Assembly (NCBI GenBank): GCA_964571375.1
Contig: CAZNBL010000031.1
Coordinates: 1 to 15,594, forward strand
Length of the DNA: 15,594 nt
Source: JAFTYR01 sp964571375
GTDB taxonomy: Bacteria > Pseudomonadota > Gammaproteobacteria > Burkholderiales > Burkholderiaceae_F
Direction: 5' to 3'
Part shown: positions 13,982 through 15,594 of the stretch, piece after piece
Layout: each line of letters starts with the position of its first letter
How positions within the stretch are numbered: the stretch's first letter is position 1
Notes under the pieces: model-generated
What the model saw: the letters and a program-made list of their open reading frames with translations, nothing else
What the model was told of the DNA's origin: nothing
Database searches by the model: none
Translations under genes and position numbers: made by a program

Positions 13982-15594
13982 TATTCATGACCTCTTGCTT
14001 TGACACGCATACGCATTAAGCCGTAGATGCAGGTACCGACAATCAGGGCGCAGAGCGCGGCGCAGAGCATCAGAAGCAGCGGTCTCTCGAGCATCGTGAT
14101 CCAGACTCTCTGGTACCAGGGGAGATGGCCGACTTCGTAAGTTGTGCCGACTTCGTACGAGGTGACGCCGTTTTCGCGGACGACGGAGGCCGCTCCCTTC
14201 ATCTGAGCAAAGGTACCGGGGTAACGGACGGCGTTGTTCAGCGTGCGGCCGCCCTTGTCGCTGTCGGAGAGCATCGCAACGACGCTTCGCTGCTCGGTAA
14301 TGGGCGACTCAAAGCCGATCACAACACCCACGCCGACCGAGTCGGTGATGACTTCGGTATCGGGGGCGACGGTTTCCATCGGAGCTTTTTCAGCGTTCTT
14401 GCGCTTGGGGTCCACGGAAGCCTTGACGGTATCAAGAAGCGTATAGATATAGTCGCCGCTTACTTCAGGGGTGTTCTTCGGGAGCGCTCCGATAATAAGT
14501 ACGTCCTTATCGCTTAAGGTCTGATGCGCAACGTTATCGGCGATCTGCACTCTGGATGCGGCAAGTCCCGTGTTCGCACCGATTCGGCCCATGACGTTCA
14601 GCAGTGTGGTCATGTTGGTCGGCGTCGAATCTTCGGGCATCACCACGACGGTTTCCGAGAGGTCGGCGTACTTGGTGAACGGGAAGCCGCTCTTGGCGAA
14701 CATGCGCAGATCCGGCAGCTCGGTGAAGTGATAGAGGCCGGTGAGGTCGATGCTGGAGGCCGGATCGATTTCCACGTGATTTTCAATAAGCGTTACGGCC
14801 TTACAGTCCTGCTCGGTGCCTGTCGGGTAGGCATTGCTGTACTGGAAGTCGAACTTCATCGTGTTGTCGTCCGAGAGCACGATCATCGGTACGGAACGCA
14901 CGTTCAGCAGCTCCTTTAAGCTGTTGACGACCGGCAGATGCGCGACGATTCCGTCCTTATCGTTGTCGGGGTCGAGCTTATAGGATTCGATCAGCTGTTC
15001 GTTCAGATAGAAGCGAAGCTGCGACGGCATATTCTCGACCGGCTGTGTATAGCGATACTTCAGATCGAGATTGACGTGCGACTGATTGAAAATGAACAGA
15101 TCGGGCGGCAGGTTCAGATTCATGTACACGGGCGGCGGCTGAACGCCTTTGCTCGCGAACTGACCGCGATATTCCATCAATTCGTCAAAGTAGGTGATCT
15201 TCGAGGTATCGATCCACTTCGGAGCGTCGTAAGCCTTGCGCTTCGGCGGCAGCGGCATATTCGGATTGATTTTGGCGGCGTCGCCCGTCATCACGACCTG
15301 ACCGGCGGCGAGTGCTCTTACGGCAATCAGAAGATCGTCGGTGTTGCGGCCGGCAATGACGAGCACCTTGCCGTACTGGCTGTAAGGCGCATCGATCACG
15401 CGAAGTTCGGGACCCGAAACCTGCGGGAAGTCCTTTAAGAAGACCGGACGGTCTTCGTTGGTGATCATGGCGACATAGTGGCCGTCGCCCGGCTGCTCGT
15501 CAAAGTAGACCGGGAAGTGGGTGCCTCGCCAGGCGCTCTTCGCGCCGAACCAGGAAGAGAGTACGGCAGCGGCTTCTTTGACGGTGTTGTCGCG
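13981..15594 (-). CDS. bcsB: Cellulose synthase periplasmic subunit BcsB, partial
   Basis: The frame is open to the right edge of the window, so the visible 537 residues are the C-terminal two thirds or so of BcsB (E. coli 779). The ATG at 15468 is internal, not the start: homologous-looking sequence continues upstream of it to 15594. The visible part contains the alternating carbohydrate-binding and flavodoxin-like domains of BcsB. It ends with an amphipathic interface helix (PWYQRVW), a single membrane anchor of about 22 residues (LLLMLCAALCALIVGTCIYG), and a basic cytoplasmic tail. BcsB anchors to BcsA and guides the nascent glucan through the periplasm. bcsA is expected immediately upstream, outside the window. 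Confidence 0.95.
   Translation of the reverse strand, partial: RDNTVKEAAAVLSSWFGAKSAWRGTHFPVYFDEQPGDGHYVAMITNEDRPVFLKDFPQVSGPELRVIDAPYSQYGKVLVIAGRNTDDLLIAVRALAAGQVVMTGDAAKINPNMPLPPKRKAYDAPKWIDTSKITYFDELMEYRGQFASKGVQPPPVYMNLNLPPDLFIFNQSHVNLDLKYRYTQPVENMPSQLRFYLNEQLIESYKLDPDNDKDGIVAHLPVVNSLKELLNVRSVPMIVLSDDNTMKFDFQYSNAYPTGTEQDCKAVTLIENHVEIDPASSIDLTGLYHFTELPDLRMFAKSGFPFTKYADLSETVVVMPEDSTPTNMTTLLNVMGRIGANTGLAASRVQIADNVAHQTLSDKDVLIIGALPKNTPEVSGDYIYTLLDTVKASVDPKRKNAEKAPMETVAPDTEVITDSVGVGVVIGFESPITEQRSVVAMLSDSDKGGRTLNNAVRYPGTFAQMKGAASVVRENGVTSYEVGTTYEVGHLPWYQRVWITMLERPLLLMLCAALCALIVGTCIYGLMRMRVKARGHE

Noticed and set aside
15468..15468. ATG at 15468 as the start of bcsB
   Set aside because: The frame stays open to the window edge with protein-like sequence, and the visible length is well short of a full BcsB.

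Overview
The window comes from a Gram-negative bacterium: it encodes an outer-membrane cellulose porin, several Sec-type signal peptides and periplasmic enzymes. Proteobacterial origin is strongly implied by the E. coli-like bcsB-bcsZ-bcsC order and by bcsG. Moderate GC and general protein character suggest a host-associated betaproteobacterium, perhaps a Sutterella relative, but that is a low-confidence guess with no rRNA or tRNA here to support it.

Layout: The left end (1-1900, plus strand) holds a terminator from a gene outside the window, a YigZ/IMPACT-family gene with its own terminator, and a secreted SGNH-type hydrolase gene. A perfect, probably bidirectional hairpin (1852-1892) separates these from everything to the right, which is on the minus strand. 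From right to left along transcription the minus strand reads: bcsB (5' end outside the window), bcsZ, bcsC, a soluble PAS/degenerate-GGDEF/EAL protein, a family 3 periplasmic solute-binding protein (SBP), a membrane diguanylate cyclase with a large periplasmic sensor domain, and bcsG. A rho-independent terminator follows bcsG. A separate gene for a 586-residue protein of unknown family lies beyond it.

How the genes work together: BcsB with BcsA (presumably encoded just beyond the right edge) makes and secretes cellulose, BcsZ trims it, BcsC exports it across the outer membrane, and BcsG adds phosphoethanolamine. Cellulose synthase is activated by cyclic di-GMP. The operon carries its own apparent c-di-GMP control set: a phosphodiesterase with all main catalytic residues, a cyclase with an intact GGEEF active site but an altered inhibitory site, and a periplasmic binding protein that could feed a ligand signal to the cyclase. 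This SBP-cyclase-phosphodiesterase cassette between bcsC and bcsG is the most interesting system in the window.

Two reading-frame anomalies deserve attention. The end of bcsC looks disrupted by two compensating one-base shifts. The cyclase has a much better start codon and ribosome site 58 bases upstream of its ORF, put out of frame by a run of eight G.
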